NCBI GenBank assembly: GCA_028819345.1
Contig: JAPPLW010000094.1
Coordinates: 1 to 43,898, forward strand
Direction of reading: 5' to 3'
DNA from: a bacterium
GTDB lineage: Bacteria; Actinomycetota; Acidimicrobiia; Spongiisociales; ZC4RG35
Length of the DNA stretch: 43,898 bases
Part shown: positions 24,276 to 33,067 of the stretch, piece by piece
Numbering within the stretch: the stretch's first letter is position 1
Layout of the letters: every line of letters starts with the position of its first letter
Made by a program: the position numbers and the translations under genes
The notes under the pieces: generated by a model
The model's input: the letters and a program-made list of their open reading frames with translations, nothing else
The model's database searches: none
What the model was told of the DNA's origin: nothing

Positions 24276-24470
24276 ATGCCGAAGCAGAAGAGCCATCGCG
24301 GCCTCACCAAAAGAATAAAGACCACCGGCTCGGGGAAGCTGATGCGACGCAAGGCGGGCCGGGGCCATTACCGGCTGGCCAAGGGCAAGAACCGGTTTCG
24401 CCGACTCGACGGCACCGATGGTTTGTCGCCGGGCGACGATCGGATCGTTCGTCGCATGATCAAGACCTAG
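24276..24470 (+). CDS. rpmI: 50S ribosomal protein L35
   Basis: The protein has 64 residues and is very basic, starting MPKQKSHRGLTKRIKTTGSGKLMRRKAGRGH, the canonical L35 pattern. AGGAGG lies five bases upstream of the ATG. It sits between infC and rplT as in most bacteria. Confidence 0.95.
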   Translation: MPKQKSHRGLTKRIKTTGSGKLMRRKAGRGHYRLAKGKNRFRRLDGTDGLSPGDDRIVRRMIKT

Positions 24471-24482
24471 GGAGAGCGGATC

Positions 24483-24833
24483 ATGGTACGAGCAAGAAAC
24501 GCCCCTTCAGCCCGCCGCGCCCGCCGCAAGGTCATGGCGCGGGCAAAGGGCTACCGGGGAGCCAAGAGCCGCACGTTCCGAGCCGCCAACGAGCAGGTCA
24601 TGCACGCCATGGCCGACTCCTACAGCCATCGTCGTGCCCGGAAGGGAGACTTCCGGAGGCTGTGGATCACCCGTATAAACGCCGCCGCCCGCCAGAACGG
24701 GATGAGCTACTCGCGGTTCGTTGCGGGTCTCAACTCGGCGGGCGTGGAGATCAACCGCAAAATGCTGGCCGACCTGGCTGTCAACGATCCCAAAGCCTTC
24801 TCACAATTGGTGAAGATAGCCCAGGAGGGTTGA
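24483..24833 (+). CDS. rplT: 50S ribosomal protein L20
   Basis: The 116-residue protein has the basic N-terminal extension (RARRKVMARAKGYRGAKSRTFRAANEQV) that threads into 23S rRNA during assembly, and the globular end with LWITRINAAARQNGMSYSRF and LADLAVNDPKAF. It lies 12 bases after rpmI. Its stop overlaps the TTG of the next gene. Confidence 0.96.
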   Translation: MVRARNAPSARRARRKVMARAKGYRGAKSRTFRAANEQVMHAMADSYSHRRARKGDFRRLWITRINAAARQNGMSYSRFVAGLNSAGVEINRKMLADLAVNDPKAFSQLVKIAQEG

Positions 24834-25594
24834 TTCTCTCCCGGCGCAACCGCCGGATCGCCGAACTGGCCAGGCTGCAGCGGGCACGTCATCGCAAAAC
24901 AGCAGGACACACCCTCCTCGAGGGTCCCCACCTTCTGTCTGAGGCTCTCTCCGCCGGTGCCGAGGTGCTGGAGGTCCTGGCCCTACCGGAAGACGCGGCG
25001 ACCCAGCGACTCTGTGAGAAGCACGGGACACCCCTAACCGCGGTCACCAGCGAGGCCCTGGCCCGGATCGCCGACACCAAGACCCCTCGGGGTCCGGTGG
25101 CGGTGCTTTCCATTCCCCGGCAGCGGCCCGCGGAAAGGGACGCGCTGTGGCTCATGGTCTCCGAGCCGGGTAACGCCGGGACCCTGATACGGACTGCCGC
25201 CGCCTTCGGATGGGATGTGGTCACCGTGCCTGGAACCGTTGACCCCTGGGGGCCCAAGGTGCTCCGCGCGGGCGCCGGAGGGCATTTCCGGGTGGCCATC
25301 GGCGAATCGGAGGCGCCTCCATCCGGAGCGATGGTGATGGCCGCCACTCCCCGGGGCGGGACTCCGGTTGCCGAACTGGGTTCTCTGGTTGATCACAGCC
25401 GGCAGTGGTGGTTGATCATCGGCGAGGAGTCCCGGGGGATTCACCCCGGGCATGCCGACCGGGTCGATGTGTGGTGCACGGTCCCCATGTCCGGCGGAAC
25501 GGAGAGCCTCAACGCCGCGGCGGCGGGCGCGATCATCTGCCACCGGCTCTCGGAACTGCGTGCTTGTGCGGGAAACCGGTTTTCGCGAACCTAA
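24830..25594 (+). CDS. TrmH/SpoU-family RNA 2'-O-methyltransferase
   Basis: The 254-residue protein has the SpoU substrate-binding N-terminal domain (KTAGHTLLEGPHLLSEAL) and the knotted SAM-binding domain: SEPGNAGTLIRTAAAFGWD (motif 1), WWLIIGEESRGI (motif 2) and VPMSGGTESLNAAAAGAII (motif 3). It methylates a ribose in rRNA or tRNA; the exact target cannot be read. TTG 24830 overlaps the rplT stop as TTGA, with GGAGGG close upstream. A methyltransferase of this kind between rplT and pheS is common in Actinobacteria and Firmicutes. Confidence 0.9.
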   Translation: MILSRRNRRIAELARLQRARHRKTAGHTLLEGPHLLSEALSAGAEVLEVLALPEDAATQRLCEKHGTPLTAVTSEALARIADTKTPRGPVAVLSIPRQRPAERDALWLMVSEPGNAGTLIRTAAAFGWDVVTVPGTVDPWGPKVLRAGAGGHFRVAIGESEAPPSGAMVMAATPRGGTPVAELGSLVDHSRQWWLIIGEESRGIHPGHADRVDVWCTVPMSGGTESLNAAAAGAIICHRLSELRACAGNRFSRT

Positions 25595-25609
25595 ACTCCT
25601 ATAGCTGGC

Positions 25610-26647
25610 ATGGAAAGTCTCGACGCTCTGCTGAAAACGGCTCCGACCCTGGTCAAGGGGACGTCCACCCTCGACGAACTATCCGAGGCGGAGGCTGAAC
25701 TCCTGGGCAGACGCTCCCTCGTTGCCGAGTTCCAGAGGGGGATTGGAAGGCTCCCGCCCGAGGAGAGGCCCGCCGTCGGGAAGGCGATCCAGGAGGCGCG
25801 CCGGACTCTCGGCAAGCTGATAGAGACGCAGAGACGCCGACTGGAGACCGAGACCGAGCGCCTCATGCTGGCCTCCGACCGGGTGGACGTGAGCCTGGCG
25901 GCCCTGGAGTACCAGGAGGGCTACACCCATCTGATCACCTCGACCATCGAGGAGGTGTGCGACATCTTCATCGGTTTGGGGTACCGCGTGGTGGGGGGAC
26001 CGGAGGCCGAGTCGGGACTGTATAACTTCGACGCACTCAACACTCCGCCCACCCATCCCAGCCGGCTCGAGTCCGACACTCTCTATCTGGACTGGGGCGA
26101 CCCCGCCGACGACATGCTGCTGCGCACCCATACCTCGCCTATGCAGGCTCGTTACATGGAAGAACATGATCCTCCCGTCTACGTGGTGGTGCCCGGCAAG
26201 GTGTACCGGGCCGACACTCCCGACGCCACCCATTCGCCGGTGTTTCACCAGATCGAGGGGCTGGCGGTGGATGAAGGCCTGACCTTCTCCGACCTCCGCG
26301 GGACCCTCGCCTACTTCGCCCGGGAGTTCTTCGGGTCTGAACGCAGTATCCGCATGTTGCCCAACTTCTTTCCCTTCACGGAGCCGTCCGCGGAGATGCA
26401 CGCCTCCTGCTTCTCCTGCGAGGGAGGTGGGCAGTGCCGGGTGTGCGGAGGGGTGGGGTGGATCGAACTCCTGGGTTGCGGCATGGTCGATCCCAACGTG
26501 TTCGAGTGGGTGGGGTATGACCCTTCCAAGGTGAGCGGCTTCGCCTTCGGCATGGGAGTGGAGCGGATTGCCCAGGTGCGCCACGGCGTCTCGCCGCTGC
26601 GGCACTTCTTCGACAACGATCTCCGAGTGCTCTCCCAATTCCGATGA
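25610..26647 (+). CDS. pheS: Phenylalanyl-tRNA synthetase alpha subunit
   Basis: The 345-residue protein has an N-terminal coiled coil (about 10-85) that binds tRNA and a class II catalytic core: GPEAESGLYNFDALNTPPTHPSR, LLRTHTSPMQAR (motif 2 region), VYRADTPDATHSPVFHQIEGL, and motif 3 GFAFGMGVERIAQVRHG. A CxxC...CxxC group (CFSCEGGGQCRVCGGVGW) resembles that of many bacterial PheS. The usual L-P-G between coiled coil and core reads LAALEYQEG here, a small deviation. The gene overlaps pheT by ATGA. Confidence 0.95.
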   Translation: MESLDALLKTAPTLVKGTSTLDELSEAEAELLGRRSLVAEFQRGIGRLPPEERPAVGKAIQEARRTLGKLIETQRRRLETETERLMLASDRVDVSLAALEYQEGYTHLITSTIEEVCDIFIGLGYRVVGGPEAESGLYNFDALNTPPTHPSRLESDTLYLDWGDPADDMLLRTHTSPMQARYMEEHDPPVYVVVPGKVYRADTPDATHSPVFHQIEGLAVDEGLTFSDLRGTLAYFAREFFGSERSIRMLPNFFPFTEPSAEMHASCFSCEGGGQCRVCGGVGWIELLGCGMVDPNVFEWVGYDPSKVSGFAFGMGVERIAQVRHGVSPLRHFFDNDLRVLSQFR

Positions 26648-29049
26648 GAGTCTCGCTCAACTGGCTGGCCGACTACATCGACCTGGGGACCTCGGATCCC
26701 GAGGAGATAGCGCAGGTCCTGGAGTCGCTCGGCCATGAGGTGGAGGAGACCGAGCGCCTCGCCCCCGACTTCGGACGGGTGGTGACCGCCCGGGTCCTGG
26801 AAGTCGAAGCCCACCCCCGGGCCGACCGTATCAGGGTCTGCCGGGTGACGGCCGGGGGAGAACCGCAGACGGTGGTGTGCGGTGCCTGGAATTTCGAGGC
26901 GGGCGCCACGGTGGCCTGGGCCCTTCCCGGGGCCACGCTGAGCGGGGGAACCGAGATCGGCCGACGTTCCATTCGGGGGGTGGAGTCGAACGGGATGATC
27001 TGTTCGGAGACCGAACTCGGGCTGGGTGAGGACGCAGACGGCATACTGGTGCTCGACTCGGAGGTCCCATTGGGAGAGGACCTGGCCGGCTTCGGTTCTC
27101 TCACCGACACCGTGCTGGACTTGAGCATCACCCCCAACCGTCCCGATGTGATGTCCTATGTGGGGGTGGCTAGGGAACTGGCCGCTTTTTACCGGGTCGA
27201 CTATCGGGTTCCCGAGCCGGTCTTCGCGCAGGTGGAGGCCCGCCCTCGGATCGGAATCACCATCGAAGACCCCACCGGGTGCTATCGCTTCGTGTCGCGG
27301 GAGGTAAGCGGATGCCGCGTGTCGGCGTCACCGTTCTGGATGCGGACCCGTCTCCGGGCGTCGGGGCAGCGCCCCATCTCGAATGTGGTGGACATCACCA
27401 ACTATGTGCTCCTGGAGTTGGGCCAGCCCATCCACGCCTTCGATCTCGAGGAACTGGGCGGGGAGGGAATAGTGGTAAGAAGAGCGCATCCCGGCGAGAG
27501 GCTCACCACCCTCGACGGAGTGGAGAGGGACCTGACCCCCGCCGACCTGGTGGTGGCGGACCGCCACCGGGCCTCGGCGCTGGCAGGCACGATGGGCGGT
27601 GGCGCCTCCGAGGTCACTGCCAAGACAACCGAAGTGCTCATAGAGGCCGCTTCCTGGGATCCTCCCACCGTGTTGCACATGTCGAAGCGCCATGGGCTCC
27701 GCACCGAGGCATCGGCCCGTTTCGAGCGAGGAGTGGACCCGGCACTTCCCCCGTTGGCAGCCACCCGGGCCGCCGAGTTGGTGTCGACGCTGGCCGGTGG
27801 AGAAGCACTCTCTGAGGTGACCGATGTGGTCGCCCGGGAAGACCGGCTACGGCCCGTGACGATCGACTTCGAACTGCGGGAGGCAGAGCGGATCCTCGGT
27901 CCGGGTTTCGACGCTCCCCGGGTTACCGACCTCCTGTCCCGGCTGCATCTGGGCACCGAGGGCGAGGATCCCGTCAGGGTCGAGGTGCCCACCTTCCGAC
28001 CCGACCTGACCAGGCCCATCGATCTGGTGGAGGAACTGGCCAGGCTGTGGGGATACAACAACTTTCCCGAACGGGTGCCGCGGGGCCCCGGCGGGGGACG
28101 CTCGGTCTCCCAGCGCCGCACCCGGACACTGCGCCAGGCCCTGTGCGGGCTCGGGTTCTCAGAGTCGGTGTCGCTGAGCTTCATGCGGTCCTCCGAGATC
28201 GAGATATGGGGATGGGAGGAAGAGGATGAGCGCGCCCGCGAGATCCGGCTGAAGAACCCCTTGCGGGAAGAGGAGTCTATCCTGCGCACCACCCTGCTGC
28301 CGGGCCTCCTGCGGGTGGCCCGCTACAACTACTCCCATGGGCTGGACGAGTTGGCCGTCTTCGAGTTGGGGCGGGTGTTCCTGGACCGTCCCCATCGGGT
28401 GCTGCCCAAGGTCCCGGACCAGCCTGAGCGGGTGGGCCTCCTGGCCACCGGGCGCCTGGGAGGATCGGGCCTCGGGGTTGAACGGCGTCCGGTGGACTTC
28501 TACACGGTCTCTGCGGTGTGGCGGGCGATCTCCCACCAACTGGACCTCGAAGGTTGGCGACTTGAACCGGTGGAGGCAGCGGGATGGCATCCGGCCCGCG
28601 CCGCCCGGTTGCTGCTGGATGGAGAACCGGTGGGGATCATGGGGGAGGTGCACCCCTCGGTGGTGCGGAGGGCGGAACTCATCGGACGGGTCATCGCCAT
28701 GGAACTCGATCTCGATCCATTGGTGGCCGACCGCAGGCACTGGCAGTTCCGGGCGCCCAGCGTTTTTCCTCCCTACACCTTCGACATGGCTTTCGAGGCC
28801 CCCGAGGACCTGGCGGCCGACGATCTGCTGTCGGCAACCGGCGAAGCGGCCGGTGATCTCTTGGAGTCCGCCCGGGTGTTCGACGAGTTCCGGGGAGAGC
28901 CCCTGAGCCGGGGACGGAAGAGCCTGGCAATCAACTACACCCTGAGGGCGCCGGACCGCACCCTCTCCAGTGAGGAGACCGCCGAGGCATTGCGTTCCAT
29001 GGCCGATGCGGCCCGGGCGGCGGGGGCGGAGTTGCGAGGAGAGTTGTGA
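26644..29049 (+). CDS. pheT: Phenylalanyl-tRNA synthetase beta subunit
   Basis: The 801-residue protein begins MRVSLNWLADYIDL. It contains the tRNA-binding (EMAP-like) domain around 40-150, the B3/B4 editing domain (RPISNVVDITNYVLLELGQPIHAFD), the B5 domain, a catalytic-like core (FSESVSLSFM, LLPGLLRVARYNYSHG) and a C-terminal ferredoxin-like anticodon-binding domain (FPPYTFDMAFE to LRAPDRTLSSEET). Length is normal. Start and stop overlap both neighbours (ATGA with pheS, GTGA with argF), so production of the subunits is coupled. Confidence 0.96.
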   Translation: MRVSLNWLADYIDLGTSDPEEIAQVLESLGHEVEETERLAPDFGRVVTARVLEVEAHPRADRIRVCRVTAGGEPQTVVCGAWNFEAGATVAWALPGATLSGGTEIGRRSIRGVESNGMICSETELGLGEDADGILVLDSEVPLGEDLAGFGSLTDTVLDLSITPNRPDVMSYVGVARELAAFYRVDYRVPEPVFAQVEARPRIGITIEDPTGCYRFVSREVSGCRVSASPFWMRTRLRASGQRPISNVVDITNYVLLELGQPIHAFDLEELGGEGIVVRRAHPGERLTTLDGVERDLTPADLVVADRHRASALAGTMGGGASEVTAKTTEVLIEAASWDPPTVLHMSKRHGLRTEASARFERGVDPALPPLAATRAAELVSTLAGGEALSEVTDVVAREDRLRPVTIDFELREAERILGPGFDAPRVTDLLSRLHLGTEGEDPVRVEVPTFRPDLTRPIDLVEELARLWGYNNFPERVPRGPGGGRSVSQRRTRTLRQALCGLGFSESVSLSFMRSSEIEIWGWEEEDERAREIRLKNPLREEESILRTTLLPGLLRVARYNYSHGLDELAVFELGRVFLDRPHRVLPKVPDQPERVGLLATGRLGGSGLGVERRPVDFYTVSAVWRAISHQLDLEGWRLEPVEAAGWHPARAARLLLDGEPVGIMGEVHPSVVRRAELIGRVIAMELDLDPLVADRRHWQFRAPSVFPPYTFDMAFEAPEDLAADDLLSATGEAAGDLLESARVFDEFRGEPLSRGRKSLAINYTLRAPDRTLSSEETAEALRSMADAARAAGAELRGEL

Positions 29050-29939
29050 GTTTTCTGTCAGTGGCCGACGCGGGCCCCGAGGGCCTGGGGCGCCTGGTTG
29101 AGTTGAGCATGGACCTCAAACGGGACCCGGACCGTCACCGGGGGGTGCTGGCGGGCAAGTCGGTGGGGCTGTTCTTCGAGAAGCCCTCGCTGCGCACGTG
29201 GGTGTCGTCTACCGCCGCCGCTGCCCTGTTGGGGGCCCATCCCATCCCTATCCACCAGCAGTCCTCCGGGGTGGGCACCCGGGAAGAGCCTGCCGACGTG
29301 GCCAGGGTTCTCGACGGCTACCTGGATGTTCTGGGCATGAGGGTCTTCGAGCATTCCCTCCTGGAGGAAATGGATGCGCACATGGAGGCCCCGGTCGTGA
29401 ACCTGCTGTCGGACTGGGAACATCCCTGCCAGGCAGTGGCCGACATGGTCACCATCGCCGAGCAGCGGTCGCTGGCCGGCTCGTCGCTCGCCTATGTGGG
29501 GGACGGCAACAACGTGTGCCACTCGCTGATGCTGGCCGGGACCATGGCGGGGATGGAGGTGCGGGTGGGGTGCCCACCGGGCTACCGGCCCGACGCAGGG
29601 GTGGTCTCCAGGGCTCGGGAGTGGGGCACGGTCTTGATATTCGATCATCCGGCGCCGGCCGTGGAGGGCGCAAACGCCGTGTACACCGACGTGTGGACCT
29701 CGATGGGACAGGAGGGCGAAGCGGCCGAACGCCTGTCTGCTTTCGAGGGGTTCACCGTGGATGCGGCGTTGATGGAGCGGGCCCATCCCGACGCGGTGTT
29801 CATGCATTGTCTCCCCGCCTACCGGGGAGAGGAAGTGACCGCTGAGGTGTTGGAGTCTCCCCGTTCGGTGGTGTTCGACCAGGCCGAGAACCGTTTGCAT
29901 TCGTTCGCCGCGTTGCTCCTGGACCTTTTGCCCGCCTGA
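29046..29939 (+). CDS. argF: Ornithine carbamoyltransferase
   Basis: The enzyme makes citrulline from ornithine and carbamoyl phosphate in arginine synthesis. The 297-residue protein has the carbamoyl-phosphate region FEKPSLRTWVS (usual S-T-R-T-R changed to S-L-R-T-W), LSDWEHPCQAVADM, YVGDGNNVCHSLMLAG, the ornithine motif DVWTSMG and MHCLPAYRGEEVT. GTG 29046 overlaps the pheT stop. In mycobacteria and streptomycetes pheST is followed by an argCJBDF series; here argF alone follows. The altered STRT motif leaves some doubt about the exact substrate, but the C-terminal motifs favour ornithine carbamoyltransferase. Confidence 0.85.
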   Translation: MSFLSVADAGPEGLGRLVELSMDLKRDPDRHRGVLAGKSVGLFFEKPSLRTWVSSTAAAALLGAHPIPIHQQSSGVGTREEPADVARVLDGYLDVLGMRVFEHSLLEEMDAHMEAPVVNLLSDWEHPCQAVADMVTIAEQRSLAGSSLAYVGDGNNVCHSLMLAGTMAGMEVRVGCPPGYRPDAGVVSRAREWGTVLIFDHPAPAVEGANAVYTDVWTSMGQEGEAAERLSAFEGFTVDAALMERAHPDAVFMHCLPAYRGEEVTAEVLESPRSVVFDQAENRLHSFAALLLDLLPA

Positions 29940-30016
29940 GGTTGGGTCTGGTTCAAAGGAGAGCCCGATGGGTGACCCCCGGGACGCCGGAGCCTTGATT
30001 GGAGGTGTCGCGCTCC

Positions 30017-30601
30017 GTGGTGTTTGACGACTTCACCGGACCGGTGCTTGAAGTGGCGGAGCGGATCTTGGCCAAGAAGCTGGTCACCCGGATCGCGGGA
30101 GTGACGACCTCGGTGCTGATCTGCGAGGTGGAGGCCTACGGCGGGGCCGACGATCCCGCCAGTCACGCCTCCGGGGGACCCAAGCGCAGGAACCGCACCA
30201 TGTTCTCGCAGGCCGGCACCCTGTACGTGTACCGCTCATACGGAGTCCACTGGTGCGCCAACGTGGTCACCGGACCGGAAGGGGAGGGCCAGGCGGTCCT
30301 TCTACGGGGCGGGATGCCCGAATGGGGATCCGAGACCATGATTGCCCGCCGGGGCCGGGAGGATCACCTCTGCGACGGGCCGGGAAAGCTGACCCGGGCG
30401 CTGGGGGTGGACGGCAGCCACGATGGGGTGGCGCTGTCGGCCGGACGGGGAGTGTGGTTGGAGGAGAGCGGAGTGGGCCCACCTGAGTCGATAAAGACGC
30501 CGCGGGTGGGGATCAGCAGGGCGACCGAGCGCCCATGGCGATTCGTTGCCATCGGGATGGGGTACCGGTCGCCGCGCGGGGCAAAACCCCGCGTTCTATA
30601 A
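30017..30601 (+). CDS. 3-methyladenine DNA glycosylase (AAG/MPG family)
   Basis: The enzyme removes alkylated purines from DNA. The 194-residue protein has the family motifs AERILAKKLVTR, VLICEVEAYGGADDPASHA (containing the catalytic Glu), RNRTMFSQAGTLYVYRSYGVHWCANVV and GPGKLTRALGV. GTG 30017 lies 11 bases after GGAGG and is my preferred start; TTG 29999 and GTG 30005 are also possible. It closes the infC-pheST-argF run, 77 bases after argF, and converges with the following membrane protein gene. Confidence 0.88.
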   Translation: MVFDDFTGPVLEVAERILAKKLVTRIAGVTTSVLICEVEAYGGADDPASHASGGPKRRNRTMFSQAGTLYVYRSYGVHWCANVVTGPEGEGQAVLLRGGMPEWGSETMIARRGREDHLCDGPGKLTRALGVDGSHDGVALSAGRGVWLEESGVGPPESIKTPRVGISRATERPWRFVAIGMGYRSPRGAKPRVL

Positions 30602-30612
30602 CCCGTCGGGTC

Positions 30613-31431
30613 CTATCGGCCGAACCGGCGACGGCGGGCTTGGAAGGCGTCGCTGAGGATCTGGCTGTCGAAGTACCCGGACTGTGCTTCTCCACCCACC
30701 GCGAAGTGGTACAGGGCCGTCTGGAAAATCCCTGAGAGCGCTGCCATGACCACCGCCACCAGCACTATCCAGACCACCCCCAGGGCCAGCAGCGGCAGCA
30801 GCCCGGCGCCTCCGACTCCCACCCCCGCCAGGATCAGCGCCACGCCGGGGATCGCCGCCAGAAACCCGACCAGACCCAGGCCCACCTGGGCGCCGAGGTT
30901 CTCGCCCCAGGTCTGGCGAAACAGGTTGACGGATCGCTTGATGGACTTCGTGGCGCCCATCCCCTCGATCACGATGATGGGCAGCACCAGGAAGGTGACC
31001 ACGTTCCAGGCCATGCCGACCAAGCTGACCACAATCGATCCCAGGAACCCGGCCCGCTCCTCGATGGCCTTCAGGATCACCGACACCACCGCCGAGATCA
31101 GGGCCCAGGGAAGGATACGCCCCGCCCGGGACGCGGCGCCTCGAAGAGCGCTGCCAACGGTCGGATCCCCGCCCTCCAGGCGCTCATGAGCGGCGCTGAT
31201 CAGGGCGGCGTTGAAAAAGATCGTGATGTAGGCCAACACGAAATAGAGCGCCAGCAGAACCAGAAGGCTTGCGCCTCCCGCGTCCGTGGCCAGCAGGGGT
31301 ATGAAGAAAACAGCCACCGCTATGACGGTGGAGACCATCGAGATGACCGGGAGCAGCATCAGTTCTTTGTCGGCCTTGAGCACTTCCCAGGATGCCTTGG
31401 CCAGTGCTATGGAATTACCTATACGACCCAT
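30613..31431 (-). CDS. DUF6159-type polytopic membrane protein
   Basis: The 272-residue protein begins MGRIGNSIALAKASWEVLKADKELMLLPV and has about six hydrophobic helices (for example near 28-48, 56-78, 110-130, 133-158, 180-205 and 208-235). This fits the glycerophosphoryl-diester-like membrane family DUF6159; function unknown. Alternate short soluble parts include TKSIKRSVNLFRQTWGENLGAQ, typical of this family. It is divergent from amtB; the 225 bases between them should hold both promoters. Confidence 0.7.
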   Translation of the reverse strand: MGRIGNSIALAKASWEVLKADKELMLLPVISMVSTVIAVAVFFIPLLATDAGGASLLVLLALYFVLAYITIFFNAALISAAHERLEGGDPTVGSALRGAASRAGRILPWALISAVVSVILKAIEERAGFLGSIVVSLVGMAWNVVTFLVLPIIVIEGMGATKSIKRSVNLFRQTWGENLGAQVGLGLVGFLAAIPGVALILAGVGVGGAGLLPLLALGVVWIVLVAVVMAALSGIFQTALYHFAVGGEAQSGYFDSQILSDAFQARRRRFGR

Positions 31432-31656
31432 GGGCCAACACTCTAATCCGGGAGGAGTCCTGAGTATCTGAATTGATTCACGCCGGGCCGGCGCAGCAGG
31501 CCGCGTCCGGCGAGAGAAGAGTGATTATTACTATCAAAAACCCGCTCCGGTTTACCCGTCCCGGGCAGTTCGGCGTGTTAACCTGAATTGCGGAACGCGG
31601 GCCTCATCAGGGGCGCCAATCGACAGGGTAATCGGCGACTAGAGGAGAAACGGTTC

Positions 31657-33060
31657 ATGGACCTTGTTCACAGTAAATCTTTGAGAATTGAGAAGCGTAG
31701 ACCACATTTGGTCGCCGGCATGATTGCCTTGTTGGTGTTCGGGTTCATTCTGTTCCGGCCTGGTCTGGCCATGGCGCAGGAGATGGTCTCGGGCGAGTCA
31801 CAGTTCGTCTTCAACACTTTCGCCTTCCTGATCTGGGGAGGGCTGGTCATGTGGATGGCCGCCGGGTTCACCATGCTCGAGGCCGGGGCGGTACGCAGCA
31901 AGAACTCGTCCATGATCTGTTTGAAGAACATCGGGATCTACTCGATTGCCGGACTGGCCTATTACGTGATCGGCTACAACCTCATGTACGTGGACGTCGG
32001 CAGCGTGATCGGCTCGTTCCAACTGTTCTACTCGTCATCCGCCGCTGAGATCGCCCTTCTCGATGGGGCGGCCGACGCGGTGGCGGAGGTGGTCGGAAAC
32101 GGATACGCGGTGATGTCCGACTGGTTCTTCCAGATGGTGTTCGTGGCCACCGCAGCCTCGATCGTGTCCGGCGCCATAGCCGAGCGGATCAAGATGTTTA
32201 CTTTCTTTGTCTTCGTCCTGGTCCTGACCGCCGTGATCTATCCGATCGTCGGCGCCTGGACCTGGGGCGGGGGCTGGCTCAGCGAGATGGGCTTCAGCGA
32301 CTTCGCCGGGTCCACCATCGTCCACGGCACCGGCGGCTGGGCCGCCCTGGCGGGCGTGCTGGTGATCGGTCCCCGGCTGGGCAAGTTCCGTAAGGACGGG
32401 AGCGTAAAGCCGACGCCCCCCTCCAACGTATTGATGGTGACCCTGGGAGTGTTCATCCTGTGGCTGGGCTGGTTCGGATTCAACGGTGGTTCCCAGTTGG
32501 CGCTCGGAAGCGCCTTCGACGCGGTGGCGATGAGCAATGTCCTGGTCAACACCAATCTGGCCGCGGCCGGGGGAGTGGTGATGGCGTTGCTGGTATCGCG
32601 GCCGCTGCTGGGGAGGATCGATCTCTTCGCCGGCTTGAACGGCGCCATCGCCGGACTGGTGGCCATCACCGCCGGACCGGACCTGGTCGATCACTACTGG
32701 TCGATTCTCATCGGCGCGGTTGGCGGCTTGATCGTGGTCGCCGGGATCAAGTTCCTGGAGGACCGCAAGGTCGACGACGTGGTGGGCGCCATACCTGCCC
32801 ACTTGATGTCAGGTGCGTGGGGGACTCTGGTGGTCGGCATCAGCGGCGCCGCCCCTATCGGGGCCCAGTTGGTCGGCATACTGGCCATTGGAGCCTTCGT
32901 CTTCGTGGTGTCATGGGTGGTCTGGCAGCTTCTCGACCGCTGGATGGGCCTGCGGGTGGAACCCGACATCGAGCGACTCGGCCAGGACGCCGGGGAACTG
33001 GGAATCGAGTCCTATCCGGAATTCCTGCTCGTTCCCGAAGAGTTCGGCGACGAGGACTGA
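31657..33060 (+). CDS. amt: Ammonium transporter (Amt family)
   Basis: Amt proteins are trimeric channels that take up ammonium. The 467-residue protein begins with a signal-like first helix ending in AMAQE, then about eleven transmembrane helices. Diagnostic segments are WGGLVMWMAAGFTMLEAGAVRSKN, SDFAGSTIVHGTGGWAAL (Asp and first pore His), FGFNGGSQLALG, FAGLNGAIAGLVAITAG and VGAIPAHLMSGAWGTLVVG (second pore His, in AHLMSG rather than VHGVCG). The C-terminal tail keeps the GIESYPE element. GAGGAG lies eight bases before ATG 31657. No glnK follows, unlike in many bacteria; the next gene is convergent. Confidence 0.93.
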   Translation: MDLVHSKSLRIEKRRPHLVAGMIALLVFGFILFRPGLAMAQEMVSGESQFVFNTFAFLIWGGLVMWMAAGFTMLEAGAVRSKNSSMICLKNIGIYSIAGLAYYVIGYNLMYVDVGSVIGSFQLFYSSSAAEIALLDGAADAVAEVVGNGYAVMSDWFFQMVFVATAASIVSGAIAERIKMFTFFVFVLVLTAVIYPIVGAWTWGGGWLSEMGFSDFAGSTIVHGTGGWAALAGVLVIGPRLGKFRKDGSVKPTPPSNVLMVTLGVFILWLGWFGFNGGSQLALGSAFDAVAMSNVLVNTNLAAAGGVVMALLVSRPLLGRIDLFAGLNGAIAGLVAITAGPDLVDHYWSILIGAVGGLIVVAGIKFLEDRKVDDVVGAIPAHLMSGAWGTLVVGISGAAPIGAQLVGILAIGAFVFVVSWVVWQLLDRWMGLRVEPDIERLGQDAGELGIESYPEFLLVPEEFGDED

Positions 33061-33067
33061 GCGGCCT

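Noticed and set aside
25580-25588. Another TTTTCGCGA site
   Set aside because: It lies in the last codons of the RNA methyltransferase gene and is explained by coding sequence.
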